Below are positions 47,319-57,464 of a DNA stretch of 64,000 nt, piece after piece. The notes under the pieces were generated by a model. The model made no database searches, was not told the DNA's origin, and saw nothing but the letters and a program-made list of their open reading frames with translations. A program made the translations under genes and the position numbers. Source of the stretch: CAVQBP01 sp963723205. Lineage in GTDB: Bacteria > Bacteroidota > Ignavibacteria > Ignavibacteriales > Ignavibacteriaceae. The stretch spans positions 496,001 through 560,000 of the forward strand of contig CAVRQC010000038.1 in NCBI GenBank assembly GCA_963723205.1, written 5' to 3'. Numbering within the stretch: the stretch's first letter is position 1; every line of letters begins with the position of its first letter.

Positions 47319-49733
47319 ATGCTCAAGAATTATTTGAAGATAACTATAAGAAATCTCACAAAGAACAAGCTTTTTTCAATTGTAAACATTTTAGGCCTTA
47401 CAATAGGAATAACCTGTTTTATTTTAATAGGTTTATTTGTTCTGGATGAACTTACCTACGACTCATTTAATACTAATTACAATAGGATTTTCAGATTAAA
47501 TTCTCATTATAAAGTAGGGGATAACAAATTAAATCTGGCGAATTCTCCAATGCCGCTTGCAGATGCTTTATCTTCAGAGTATCCGGAAATTGAGAAAACC
47601 GCGAGAGTGATGCCGGCAAACAATATATATGTTAAAAAAGACAATGACTATATTAAAGAAGAAAGGTTCTATTACGCCGATTCTTCTTTATTTGATATCT
47701 TTACAATCGGCTTTCTCAGGGGGAATCCCAGGACTGCTTTAACACAGCCGAAAAGTGTAGTAATTACAACAAAAACCGCAGAGAAATATTTTTCTTCCGA
47801 AAATCCTATCGGTAAAAGGATTACCCTTTCAATCGGGATGGAATTTTTAGTGACCGGTGTAGTTAAGCCGGTTCCTGAAAACTCGCATTTTGAATTTGAT
47901 TTTATTGCTTCTCTTAATTCACTCCCTGAGAGCAACCAGGCAAATTGGTTTGGCCAGTTTGTTCATACTTATGTTTTAACAAAAAGAGGTGTTACTGCAG
48001 ATGAATTGAATAAAAAGATATATCCGGTTGCTGAAAAACATTTGGGCCCCATAATCAAATCTGCTTTCGGAGTTGGTTATAAAGAATTTCTAAACAACGG
48101 GAACGATTTTTCTTTTTCTTTTGTTCCGTTAAGAAGTATACACCTTCATTCAAAAGTTTTTAATGAGCTCAAAGAAGCCGGAGATATTAATACGGTCTAT
48201 CTTTTTTCAACTATAGCATTATTTATACTTATTGTGGCCAGCTTTAATTTTATCAATCTGGCAACCGCAAGATCAACAAAACGGGCTAATGAAATAGGTG
48301 TCAGAAAAGTACTCGGCTCAAATAAGACACAGTTAATAAAGCAGTTTTTGTCCGAATCAATTCTGCTATGCTTTATTGCAGTCATAATTTCAATAATGCT
48401 TGTTGAATTGGTGCTTCCATATTTTAATAATTTGACTGATAAAGATCTGTCCCTGCATTTATTCGGTAGTGCATTTGTAATTCCCGGATTAATACTTTTT
48501 ACACTGTTGTTGGGAACTGCTGCCGGTATATATCCTTCCCTTCTGCTTGCTTCGTTTAAACCGGTACTTGTTTTAAAATCAAAAGCAGCCGTAAATAATA
48601 AAAAAGGAGGTTTAAGAAAATCTCTTGTTATATTTCAATTCGCCACATCCGCTGTACTTTTCGCAGGAACGCTGGTTATCTACAACCAGATGCAATACAT
48701 TAAAAATAAAAACCTGGGTTTTAATAAAGATCAGGTACTGGTAATAAAGAATATAAGTGATTTGGGTAATAAGCAGTTTACATTTGCTAATTCCATCAAA
48801 GAAAATGTAAATGTACTTGATGCATCTCTTTCATTCGGGTTACCCGATTATAATCTTACTGCAAATATCTATAAAAAGAAAGGAGAAAATAATCCTTACA
48901 CACTTGTAACCCTACCTGTTGATTATAACTATTTGGGCACATATAAATTAAAGATGAAAGAAGGAAGATATTTTTCAAAAAATATTTCTTCAGATACCCT
49001 ATCAATTATTTTAAATGAAGCCGCAGTTAAAAAACTGGATTTTGAAAATCCGATAAATTCCGAGTTGTTGACTTCTTTAGGAGATGAAAATAATCCAATT
49101 CCGTTAAAAATTATAGGTATTGTAAAAGATTTCCATTTGCAGACACTTAAAGATGAAATTCGTCCCGCAGCATTAACATTACTGAACACACCGGAGGCAA
49201 ACTTTTTATCTGTAAAAATATCTTCAAATAATATTCAAAAAACAATAAAATATTTATCGGAAAAGTGGAAAGAATTCGGACAGATTAAACCGATGGAATA
49301 TTCATTTTTTAACGATAATTTTAATGAATTATACAAATCTGAAATTCAATCTGAAAAAGTATTTACAATATTTGCAGTGCTTGCAATAATTATTGCATGT
49401 CTCGGTTTACTTGGTTTGACAGCTTTTACTGCTGAACAAAGGAAAAAAGAAATAGGGATCAGGAAGGTACTTGGAGCTACAGTGGCAAACATTGTAGCAA
49501 TGCTTTCAAAAGAATTTCTGATACTTATTCTTGCAGCAAATGTGATTGCATGGCCGGTTTCCTATTATCTGATGAATAAATGGCTAGAAGATTTTGCATA
49601 CAAAACAGAAATAGGAATAGGTGTATTTTTATTTTCCGGTTTAACTGTTCTGATTATTGCTCTAACAACTATTTCATTCCAGGCTATTAAGTCAGCGACT
49701 TCGAATCCTGTAAATTCAATAAGATATGAATAA
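47319..49733 (+). CDS. duplicated MacB/FtsX-type ABC permease P16 (804 aa)
   Basis: Complete fused permease with a strong AAGGAGA site. Motif 1 is RANEIGVRKVLGSN, where Asn replaces the usual Lys; motif 2 is RKKEIGIRKVLGAT at about 708; tail NPVNSIRYE. TM2 ends IVASFNFINLATARS, without the usual Cys. An 86-bp gap lies before it; it holds no activator site or sigma-54-like promoter, only Ala/Lys-poor AT-rich DNA with a loose match to the GCATAAGC repeat type. Confidence 0.95.
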   Translation: MLKNYLKITIRNLTKNKLFSIVNILGLTIGITCFILIGLFVLDELTYDSFNTNYNRIFRLNSHYKVGDNKLNLANSPMPLADALSSEYPEIEKTARVMPANNIYVKKDNDYIKEERFYYADSSLFDIFTIGFLRGNPRTALTQPKSVVITTKTAEKYFSSENPIGKRITLSIGMEFLVTGVVKPVPENSHFEFDFIASLNSLPESNQANWFGQFVHTYVLTKRGVTADELNKKIYPVAEKHLGPIIKSAFGVGYKEFLNNGNDFSFSFVPLRSIHLHSKVFNELKEAGDINTVYLFSTIALFILIVASFNFINLATARSTKRANEIGVRKVLGSNKTQLIKQFLSESILLCFIAVIISIMLVELVLPYFNNLTDKDLSLHLFGSAFVIPGLILFTLLLGTAAGIYPSLLLASFKPVLVLKSKAAVNNKKGGLRKSLVIFQFATSAVLFAGTLVIYNQMQYIKNKNLGFNKDQVLVIKNISDLGNKQFTFANSIKENVNVLDASLSFGLPDYNLTANIYKKKGENNPYTLVTLPVDYNYLGTYKLKMKEGRYFSKNISSDTLSIILNEAAVKKLDFENPINSELLTSLGDENNPIPLKIIGIVKDFHLQTLKDEIRPAALTLLNTPEANFLSVKISSNNIQKTIKYLSEKWKEFGQIKPMEYSFFNDNFNELYKSEIQSEKVFTIFAVLAIIIACLGLLGLTAFTAEQRKKEIGIRKVLGATVANIVAMLSKEFLILILAANVIAWPVSYYLMNKWLEDFAYKTEIGIGVFLFSGLTVLIIALTTISFQAIKSATSNPVNSIRYE

Positions 49734-49736
49734 GAT

Positions 49737-49771
49737 CAATTAACAATTTATAATTGACAATTAACAATTTA
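49737..49771. repeat. AT-rich direct repeat CAATTAACAATTTA
   Basis: Two copies in a row of CAATTAACAATTTA between P16 and P17. The longer form CAATTAACAATTTATAATT occurs again at 52237-52255 between P17 and P18. Such repeats are common between genes in Bacteroidota-like genomes. No role can be given. Confidence 0.55.
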
Positions 49772-49823
49772 CGGAAAGCGAAGAGTTTAACATAAAACAT
49801 TATAAATTAAAGATTGAGATAAT

Positions 49824-52226
49824 ATGTTAAAAAATTATTTCAAAATTGCTTTCAGGAATCTCAAAAGGCACAGGCTTTATTCATTCATTAATATACTAAG
49901 TCTAACCGTTGGAATAACATGCTGTATATTAATCTCTTTGTATGTTAAACAGGAACTTAGCTATGACGGTTACTTTAAAAACGCCGAAAATATTTACCGT
50001 ATAACGACTACTCATATTTCGGAACGCGGAAGTTATACCGACGTGGAAACACCGATGCCTTTAAGCACTGCTTTGAGCAGCAAATATCCGGAGACAGGAA
50101 AAAATTCAAGAATATTTTTTGCAGAAAATGAACTTGTATCATATAAAGATAAAAGCTTCATCGAACCGAACCTGGCTTTCGCAGATTCAGCATTTTTTGA
50201 AATCTTTTCTTTTAAAATATTAAAAGGGAATCCTGATCATTTATTAGACGCTCCTCATTCTATTGTTTTAACAAAATCCATTGCCGGAAAATATTTTGGA
50301 AGTGAGAATCCTATTGGTAAAGTTTTAAAGATAGATAATAAATATGAATTTACAGTAACGGGAGTTATGCAGGATGTTCCTGTAAATACACATTTTAAAT
50401 TCAGTATGATAGGTACATACACGGATGTAAACAATAAAATACTTTCTGCTGATTTTTCGAATCAATGGGCTGCCTATTTCGGTTCTTATACATATGTTCT
50501 GCTCCCCAAAAGCACATCTCTGGAAAAACTGAAAGCCAAAACTTCTGACTTCATAATGAAACAGCGGAAATTTCCTGCCGGTGTTACAGTAAAACTGGAT
50601 TATCAAAAGCTGCTTAATATACACTTGCATTCAAATTACACCGGAGAAATTGAAGATAATAATTCCGTTTCCGGCATATTAATAATTAGTACAATAGGAT
50701 TATTTATTCTTTTGCTTGCCTGCTTCAATTTTATGAATCTTGCAACAGCCCGTTCCTCAAAAAGGATACGGGAAATAGGTGTAAGAAAAACTCTGGGTGC
50801 ATATCGAAAGCAGCTGGTATTTCAATTTCTTGGTGAAGCTGTTTTTCTTGCTATAATTTCAGTAATGATATCAATTGTACTTGCAGAAATTATGCTCCCC
50901 TATTTTTCTAATCTTTTGAATACAAAATTGTCTTTTGATATACTTAATAACATTGATATGCTGATTCTTATAGTTATTGGCGGTATAGTAACCGGGGCAA
51001 TTGCCGGCCTTTATCCTTCGCTGTATTTATCAGGTTATAAACCAATCCTTGCAGTGAAAAATGCCGAGTCGGGTTTTAAAACAGCAAAATCAAATTTAAG
51101 AAAAATTCTTGTAATAGCTCAATTTGGAATTTCAATATGCCTGATTATCTGCACAATGATAGTTCTGCAGCAGCTTAATTTTTTAAAAAATCATGATGTG
51201 GGATTTAAAAAAGATCATACAATAACAATACCGTTCGGATCTGAAATAACTTCGGGTAACTACAAAACTATGGGAAATAAATTCCTTTCTGTTCCGGGAG
51301 TGAAAGATATCTCTGTATCCAACAGTGCTCCGATAAGTAATGAAGTTTTTGATACGTCTTTGTTTCCCAAAGGGTTAGACGGAGGAGACAGATTCGGAAT
51401 TTATATAAAATTTGTTGATTACAACTATAAAAACATTTATAAACTGAAATTATTAGCGGGAAGATTTTTTTCAAAAGAATTTTCCGATAACTGGAAGGAT
51501 GCAATTGTTGTAAATGAAACGACAGTTAAAAACCTCGGATTCAAAAATCCTGAAGACGCAATCGGGAAAAAATATTTAATTGGTATAAACAGGATTAAGC
51601 CAGCAATTATAGGCGTAGTTAAAGATTTTAACATCGCATCACTAAAAACAAATATTAAACCTTTGGCTATGCTGAATAATCCGGACTTCTTTCGTGAATT
51701 TTCCGTAAGAATCAGTCCTGTAAATATATCAGGCACAATCATGGGGCTGAAAAATGTCTGGAAGGAATATTCTCCCGGTTACCCGTTTACGTATTCATTT
51801 CTTAATGATTATATTGCAAGGCTTTATCAGCCTGAAGAAAAGACAGGGACAATAATTTCTACATTTTCATTTTTAGCTATTTTTATTGCCTGTCTGGGTC
51901 TAATCGGATTAGCATCATTTATTTTTGAACTGAGAAAAAAAGAAATTGGAATCAGGAAAGTACTTGGTGCCGGTGTCCCCGGTTTAATAAAATTACTTAA
52001 TAATGATTTTATAAAACTGGTTTTAATTGCAAATGTTTTTGCATGGCCCGCCGCATACTATTTAATGAACAAATGGCTGGATAATTTTGCTTATAAAATA
52101 AAACCGGATTTATGGACCTTTTTAATTGTCGGTTCAGGAACGGTTTTAATTGCTTTTCTTACTATAAGTTTTCAGGCTGTAAAATCTGCAAGTGCAAACC
52201 CTATTGAATCGCTGAAATATGAATGA
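49824..52226 (+). CDS. duplicated MacB/FtsX-type ABC permease P17 (800 aa)
   Basis: Complete fused permease. The ATG has only a weak GAGA before it. Motif 1 RIREIGVRKTLGAY, motif 2 RKKEIGIRKVLGAG at about 704; tail NPIESLKYE. After motif 2 it reads LIKLLNNDFIK where most siblings have LLSKEFLKW. TM1 is followed by KQELSYDGYFKNAENIYRI. The second periplasmic domain contains KYLIGINRIKPAIIGVVKDF, with the usual IGVVKDF strand. No promoter of its own is visible. Confidence 0.95.
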   Translation: MLKNYFKIAFRNLKRHRLYSFINILSLTVGITCCILISLYVKQELSYDGYFKNAENIYRITTTHISERGSYTDVETPMPLSTALSSKYPETGKNSRIFFAENELVSYKDKSFIEPNLAFADSAFFEIFSFKILKGNPDHLLDAPHSIVLTKSIAGKYFGSENPIGKVLKIDNKYEFTVTGVMQDVPVNTHFKFSMIGTYTDVNNKILSADFSNQWAAYFGSYTYVLLPKSTSLEKLKAKTSDFIMKQRKFPAGVTVKLDYQKLLNIHLHSNYTGEIEDNNSVSGILIISTIGLFILLLACFNFMNLATARSSKRIREIGVRKTLGAYRKQLVFQFLGEAVFLAIISVMISIVLAEIMLPYFSNLLNTKLSFDILNNIDMLILIVIGGIVTGAIAGLYPSLYLSGYKPILAVKNAESGFKTAKSNLRKILVIAQFGISICLIICTMIVLQQLNFLKNHDVGFKKDHTITIPFGSEITSGNYKTMGNKFLSVPGVKDISVSNSAPISNEVFDTSLFPKGLDGGDRFGIYIKFVDYNYKNIYKLKLLAGRFFSKEFSDNWKDAIVVNETTVKNLGFKNPEDAIGKKYLIGINRIKPAIIGVVKDFNIASLKTNIKPLAMLNNPDFFREFSVRISPVNISGTIMGLKNVWKEYSPGYPFTYSFLNDYIARLYQPEEKTGTIISTFSFLAIFIACLGLIGLASFIFELRKKEIGIRKVLGAGVPGLIKLLNNDFIKLVLIANVFAWPAAYYLMNKWLDNFAYKIKPDLWTFLIVGSGTVLIAFLTISFQAVKSASANPIESLKYE

Positions 52227-52236
52227 GGATAATGAA

Positions 52237-52255
52237 CAATTAACAATTTATAATT
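52237..52255. repeat. AT-rich repeat, second site
   Basis: CAATTAACAATTTATAATT between P17 and P18, identical to the 19 bp at 49737-49755. Confidence 0.5.
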
Positions 52256-52270
52256 AAGAATTTATATGAT

Positions 52271-54709
52271 ATGTTTAATAACTATTTAAAAATTGCATTT
52301 AGAAATATTCTTCGTCAGAGAACTTATTCCTTCATTAATATTATTGGTTTGTCTCTGGGAATTGCCTGCACCATCCTTATTCTTCTGTTTGTCCGATATG
52401 AACTTAGTTATGATCAATTCAATAAAAAGGCCGACAGAATATATAGAGTAACGCGCGAATGGTTCAATGAAGACGGGACATCAAGCCTGCATCTTGCAAG
52501 GGTTGCACCTCCGATTGGTCCATTATTGAAAAATGATTTACCGCAAATTGTACAGGAAGAAACAAGGCTTCTCCAGGATGGTGACGTAGTACTGAAAGTT
52601 GGAGAAAAATCATTTATTGAAAACCGCTTCTTCTGGGCGGAGCAATCAACTTTTAAAATTTTTACAATCCAGTTTATTGAAGGTAATGAGAATAATGCTC
52701 TTTCGGAACCCAAAAGTATTGTTATAACTCAATCTATGTCCAAGAAGTATTTTGGAGACGAAGATGCTCTTGGGAAAACGATTAAATATGGTAATCTCGG
52801 TGAACTGAAGGTAACAGGTGTAATAAAAGATGTCCCTGAGAATTCACATCTTAAATATGATTTCCTGGCTTCTTTTATAACTCTGTATGATTCAGCAATT
52901 ATCGGAAGAAAGGAACTCGGGGAAAATTGGAATAGTAATAATTATCTGACTTATTTATTACTGCCCGAAAACTTTAATATTGAAAATCTTAGGAATAAAA
53001 TTCCTGGTTTCATCGATAAATATTATTCTCAGGCCATTAGACAGGAAAACGGACAATTGCCTTCCAAGGCTCTTCACAATTTTACGACACTCCATTTCCA
53101 GAAATTAACCGATATTCATCTTCACTCACACCTTACTACGGAAATTGAAGAGAATGGCGATATTAAAAATGTCTATATTTTTTCTGCTATAGCTTTTTTT
53201 GTTCTGCTTATTGCGTGTATCAATTTTATGAATCTTGCTACTGCAAGATCGACTAAAAGAGCAAGAGAGATCGGGATTCGTAAAGTGCTGGGAGCTTACA
53301 GGCAGCAGCTGATGAAACAGTTTATCGGAGAATCATTGCTCACTGTTTTTGTTTCATTATTCTTTTCTATTTTAATAGTTGAAGTTGCCCTCAAACCGTT
53401 CAGTAATTTTTCCAACAGGACTCTTCACTTTAACTTTTTCTCAGATCCATTTTTATTGGCAGGTATAATAATTCTTGCATTGGTTGTAGGCTTTCTTTCC
53501 GGTTCTTACCCGGCTTTAATGCTTTCATCTTTTCAGCCGGTAACAGTATTGAAAGGTGCTAAAATTTTATCACGAAAATCGTTTTTCAGAACCATACTGG
53601 TCGTTTTACAATTTACTATATCGATAACATTGATTATTGCCATGGGAATTGTTTTCCAGCAGATGAATTATGTGAAAAACAAAAATCTTGGCTATAACAA
53701 AGAGCATCTAATAATTCTACCATCAAGCAGCAACATAAAGAATAATCTTGAATCATTTAAAAGCCAGCTTTTTCAGAACCCGGATATAAAAATGGTCACA
53801 AGTTCGAAGCTGGTACCATCAAATATGCTGTTAAACAGCTGGGGTGCGGATATCTTCCATGGGAATAAGCCTGTCACAGTAAAATTCAGATTAGCGGTAC
53901 AGGAAGTTGATTATGACTTCTTCAAAACATACCAGATTAAATTTACTTCCGGCAGGGATTTTTCAAAAGATTATGCAACCGATGACAGCGCTGCATTTAT
54001 TCTGAATGAATCTGCAGTTCATAAATTAGGCTGGGATGCACAACAGGCAATCGGGAAACGAATGAAATACGGCGACAGAAACGGAAGAATTATCGGAGTA
54101 GTACACGACTTTAACTTTGAATCTCTTCATAATGAAATTGTTCCAATAATTTTTTTGATAACAAAAACAGGTAATAACCAGGTAACTGTTAGATTAAGCG
54201 GTAAAAATATACCTGCTGCTTTAAATTTCTTAAAAAAGAAATGGACCGAATACAGACCGGATTATCCTTTTGATTATACTTTTCTCGATAACCAGCTTGC
54301 CGGTCTTTATAATAAAGATAAAAAAATCGGGGATGTTTTCGGGATCTTTGCCCTCATTGCTATTATTATTGCATGTCTTGGTTTGTTTGGGCTTGCTTCT
54401 TATACGGCCGAAGTAAGAACAAAGGAAATCGGAATAAGAAAAGTTTTAGGGGCAAAGGTTTCAGGAATAATTACTCTGCTTTTAAAAGAATTCTTAGTGC
54501 TGATTTTAATTGCAAATATAATTGCATGGCCTGTATCATATTACTTTATGACCAAATGGCTTAATGAATTTGCCTATAAAACAGGAATAAGTTTATGGCT
54601 GTTCGCTGCTGCAGGAATTATTGCAATGGTAATTACATTGCTGACAATCAGCTATCAGTCTGTAAAAGCAGCAACAGCAAACCCGGTGAAAAGTTTACGG
54701 TATGAATAA
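52271..54709 (+). CDS. duplicated MacB/FtsX-type ABC permease P18 (812 aa)
   Basis: Complete fused permease. The ribosome site is poor; the start is fixed by the family leader MFNNYLKIAFRNILRQR. Motif 1 RAREIGIRKVLGAY, motif 2 RTKEIGIRKVLGAK at about 716; tail NPVKSLRYE. The extra length is in the first periplasmic domain, around DSAIIGRKELGENWNSNN and RQENGQLPSKALHN. TM2 ends IACINFMNLATARS. It lies 44 bp after P17 and 61 bp before P19. Confidence 0.95.
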   Translation: MFNNYLKIAFRNILRQRTYSFINIIGLSLGIACTILILLFVRYELSYDQFNKKADRIYRVTREWFNEDGTSSLHLARVAPPIGPLLKNDLPQIVQEETRLLQDGDVVLKVGEKSFIENRFFWAEQSTFKIFTIQFIEGNENNALSEPKSIVITQSMSKKYFGDEDALGKTIKYGNLGELKVTGVIKDVPENSHLKYDFLASFITLYDSAIIGRKELGENWNSNNYLTYLLLPENFNIENLRNKIPGFIDKYYSQAIRQENGQLPSKALHNFTTLHFQKLTDIHLHSHLTTEIEENGDIKNVYIFSAIAFFVLLIACINFMNLATARSTKRAREIGIRKVLGAYRQQLMKQFIGESLLTVFVSLFFSILIVEVALKPFSNFSNRTLHFNFFSDPFLLAGIIILALVVGFLSGSYPALMLSSFQPVTVLKGAKILSRKSFFRTILVVLQFTISITLIIAMGIVFQQMNYVKNKNLGYNKEHLIILPSSSNIKNNLESFKSQLFQNPDIKMVTSSKLVPSNMLLNSWGADIFHGNKPVTVKFRLAVQEVDYDFFKTYQIKFTSGRDFSKDYATDDSAAFILNESAVHKLGWDAQQAIGKRMKYGDRNGRIIGVVHDFNFESLHNEIVPIIFLITKTGNNQVTVRLSGKNIPAALNFLKKKWTEYRPDYPFDYTFLDNQLAGLYNKDKKIGDVFGIFALIAIIIACLGLFGLASYTAEVRTKEIGIRKVLGAKVSGIITLLLKEFLVLILIANIIAWPVSYYFMTKWLNEFAYKTGISLWLFAAAGIIAMVITLLTISYQSVKAATANPVKSLRYE

Positions 54710-54715
54710 ATCTCA

Positions 54716-54744
54716 GAGCGCATAAAGCAAAGCGTAAAGCGCAT
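54716..54744. repeat. GCGCATAAAGC-type intergenic repeat
   Basis: AGCGCATAAAGCAAAGCGTA followed by AAGCGCATG, between P18 and P19. A degenerate member of the family at 6213 and 19704. Confidence 0.4.
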
Positions 54745-54770
54745 GTACCCAAAAATATTAAGGTAAAAAT

Positions 54771-57221
54771 ATGTTAAAAAATTATTTTATTGTTGCCTAT
54801 AGAAATTTAATCCGCAACAGGTTTTTTACAGTAATCAATATTGCCGGACTGGCAACTGCATTAGCCTGCACAATCTTGATATTTAAATGGATAAACAATG
54901 AAGTAAGTTATGATTCATTTATAAAAAACCAGGATACGCTTTACCGGGTAAACTGGAGCTTTAAATGGAACGGAAATGATGGAGTTGGGCCCACTACTCC
55001 CCCTCCCCTTGCAGAGAAATTAGTTACTGAAATTCCTGAAGTTACTGCAGCGACCCGAATATATCCTACACCGGGTACGGTTGTACGGTATAAAGATAAG
55101 TTTTTCAATGAAGATAAAATATACGGAGTTGATTCCAATTTCTTCAATATTTTTAATTTCAAATTATTGGAAGGAAATTTAAATACTGCACTTTTATTAC
55201 CTAACAGTGTTATCCTGACTGAATCAGAATCCAGGAAATATTTCGGTAATGAATCACCATTAGGAAAACTGATTTCTATCGGTGATAAAAGAACAGAATT
55301 CAACAAAATAAATAACAATGTTTTCAGAGTTACTGGTGTTATCCAGGATCCTCCTAAAAATTCTCACATTAATTTTAATATGCTCACATCAATGTCTTCA
55401 TATCCAAGTGTAGCTTTTTTTGACTGGAGCTGGATATGGATGCAGGTAGTAACTTATGTAAAATTGGAAAATAATTCTTCAGTTCCGGTTGTCGAATCAA
55501 AAATTAAAGAGATGGTTTCAAAATATGCACCTGCCGCATTTAAACGCGTTGGCTTTTCGTACAGCGATTTAATTAAACAGGGAGGGAAATGGGATTTTAT
55601 TTTTCAGCCGGTTAAAGATATTTATCTTGGTTCAACTCAAATTGGGAATCCACTTGGTCCTATCGGAAACAGATCGTACGTTTATGCGTTTTCTCTGATA
55701 GGTATTTTTATTCTACTCATTGCCTGTATTAATTTTATGAATCTTTCAACCGCGAGGTCTGAAAAACGAGCAAGAGAAGTCGGTGTAAGAAAATCTTTGG
55801 GCTCATCCCGTAATTCTCTTTTCCTTCAATTTATAATTGAATCGATAATGTTCAGCTTAATCGCTTTACCAATTGCACTCTTATTGGCAGAAATATTCTT
55901 AACTCCTTTCAATAACCTGGCAGGAAAATCATTGAGCCTGAATTTTTTTGCTCCTTCATGGCAGGTACCTGTTTTGCTTTTAATTTCAATATTAGTAGGA
56001 TTTATTTCAGGTATTTACCCGGGTTTATATTTATCTTCTTTCAAGCCGGTAAAAATCTTAAAATCAGACATACATTCAGGTTCAAAAGGGAAACTCTTCA
56101 GAAACATTCTAACAACATTCCAATTCGCAATCAGTATAGGATTAATTGTATGTACCCTGCTTGTGCAGAAACAATTAATATATGTAAAAGATGCAAATCT
56201 CGGGTTTCACAAGGAGAATGTAGTAATTATTTCAAATGTAAATAATCCGCTTGGAAACCACCTGGAAGCTTTTAAAGAAAAAATCAAAACAAATCCCGGA
56301 ATAATTGATGCTTCAATCTCTACAGGCGTCCCGCCTAATTTTGGTTTCGGTGATTATTATAAAATTCCCGGCAAAGATAATGAACAGTTTGATCTGATAT
56401 CCTATATGACCGATGATGATTTTATAAAAACCATGGGTATTCATTTGAAAGAAGGACGTAATTTTCAGAAAGATCATCCAACCGATGCAGGAAGTGTTAT
56501 CTTAAATGAAACGGCAGTTAAGCAATTCGGGCTGAAGGATCCAATCGGAAAAATCATCAACTATCCCAGCAAAGGAAATTATTCTATAATAGGGGTAATA
56601 AAAGATTTTAATTTTATGGATCTTCATACCACTGTTTTACCTTTTGCTTTATTTAACCTGAAATCTGGTTCATACCGGATTCCTGATTCTTACATAGTAG
56701 TGAGATTAAAAGGTAATTATATTGCAGCTAATATTTCAATACTGAAATCAACCTGGGATTCTTTTACCAATGAGACACCATTTCAATATAGTTTCCTGGA
56801 TCAAAACTTAGAGCAGCAGTATACATCTGAATATCATTTAGGAAGGCTTTTCTTAACTTTTTCAATATTTGCCATATTTATTGCAGCGCTTGGTCTGCTG
56901 GGATTGACAGCATTTATAACTGAACAACGAACTAAAGAAATAGGTATCCGAAAAGTTTTAGGAGCTTCAGTGCCGGAAGTTGTTCTTCTTCTATCAAAAG
57001 AATTTACAAAGTGGGTAATGATAGCAAATATTATAGCATGGCCTGCAGCATATTATATAATGAATGTATGGCTGCAGAATTTTGCATATAAAACTAGTGT
57101 TAGCATATGGATTTTCCTCCTTTCGGGTATGATAGCATTAATAATTGCAGTATTAACTATTAGTTCACATACAATTAAAGTAGCAAATGCAAACCCTGTT
57201 AAAAGTTTGCGTTATGAATAA
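54771..57221 (+). CDS. duplicated MacB/FtsX-type ABC permease P19 (816 aa)
   Basis: The longest permease and the last of the P9-P19 run. AAGG precedes the ATG. After TM1 it reads NEVSYDSFIKNQDTLYRV; the first periplasmic domain has a VGPTTPPPLAEKL block and a longer EFNKINNNVFRV strand. Motif 1 RAREVGVRKSLGSS, motif 2 RTKEIGIRKVLGAS at about 720; tail NPVKSLRYE, preceded by KVANA where others have KAATA. TM6 ends in FIAALGLLGL, with Ala replacing the Cys that nearly all siblings have at this point (IACLGL). Confidence 0.95.
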   Translation: MLKNYFIVAYRNLIRNRFFTVINIAGLATALACTILIFKWINNEVSYDSFIKNQDTLYRVNWSFKWNGNDGVGPTTPPPLAEKLVTEIPEVTAATRIYPTPGTVVRYKDKFFNEDKIYGVDSNFFNIFNFKLLEGNLNTALLLPNSVILTESESRKYFGNESPLGKLISIGDKRTEFNKINNNVFRVTGVIQDPPKNSHINFNMLTSMSSYPSVAFFDWSWIWMQVVTYVKLENNSSVPVVESKIKEMVSKYAPAAFKRVGFSYSDLIKQGGKWDFIFQPVKDIYLGSTQIGNPLGPIGNRSYVYAFSLIGIFILLIACINFMNLSTARSEKRAREVGVRKSLGSSRNSLFLQFIIESIMFSLIALPIALLLAEIFLTPFNNLAGKSLSLNFFAPSWQVPVLLLISILVGFISGIYPGLYLSSFKPVKILKSDIHSGSKGKLFRNILTTFQFAISIGLIVCTLLVQKQLIYVKDANLGFHKENVVIISNVNNPLGNHLEAFKEKIKTNPGIIDASISTGVPPNFGFGDYYKIPGKDNEQFDLISYMTDDDFIKTMGIHLKEGRNFQKDHPTDAGSVILNETAVKQFGLKDPIGKIINYPSKGNYSIIGVIKDFNFMDLHTTVLPFALFNLKSGSYRIPDSYIVVRLKGNYIAANISILKSTWDSFTNETPFQYSFLDQNLEQQYTSEYHLGRLFLTFSIFAIFIAALGLLGLTAFITEQRTKEIGIRKVLGASVPEVVLLLSKEFTKWVMIANIIAWPAAYYIMNVWLQNFAYKTSVSIWIFLLSGMIALIIAVLTISSHTIKVANANPVKSLRYE

Positions 57222-57235
57222 GACATAAATTCAAC

Positions 57236-57271
57236 TGTCCGAATGCGTTCACTTTTGTTCGTTACCGGACA
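57236..57271 (+). promoter_or_regulatory. twin-palindrome activator site (UAS) upstream of the remnant/P20 unit
   Basis: TGTCCGAATGCGTTCA, 4 bp (CTTT), TGTTCGTTACCGGACA. It starts 15 bp after the P19 stop codon and lies 51 bp before a sigma-54-like promoter. Confidence 0.78.
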
Positions 57272-57321
57272 TAAATGATTTTATATAAGTAAATTATAAT
57301 TTTAATTCGAACATTTTATTC

Positions 57322-57337
57322 GGGCATAATGTTTGAA
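57322..57337 (+). promoter_or_regulatory. sigma-54-type -24/-12 promoter of the remnant/P20 unit
   Basis: GGGCAT-AATGT-TTGA followed by ATTTTTAA, nearly the same as at 29101. Start of transcription would be near 57348. The first thing transcribed is the dead permease start at 57465, then P20. Confidence 0.65.
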
Positions 57338-57464
57338 TTTTTAATATAAATCTATTACTATAATAAGGGTTTTTATTAAAACGGGAGAATAAATTAAATC
57401 TTCTACCTGATACTTCATTTCTATTTCACACTAAGAAGATTTAAAATAAATTCCGGGGGTAAAG

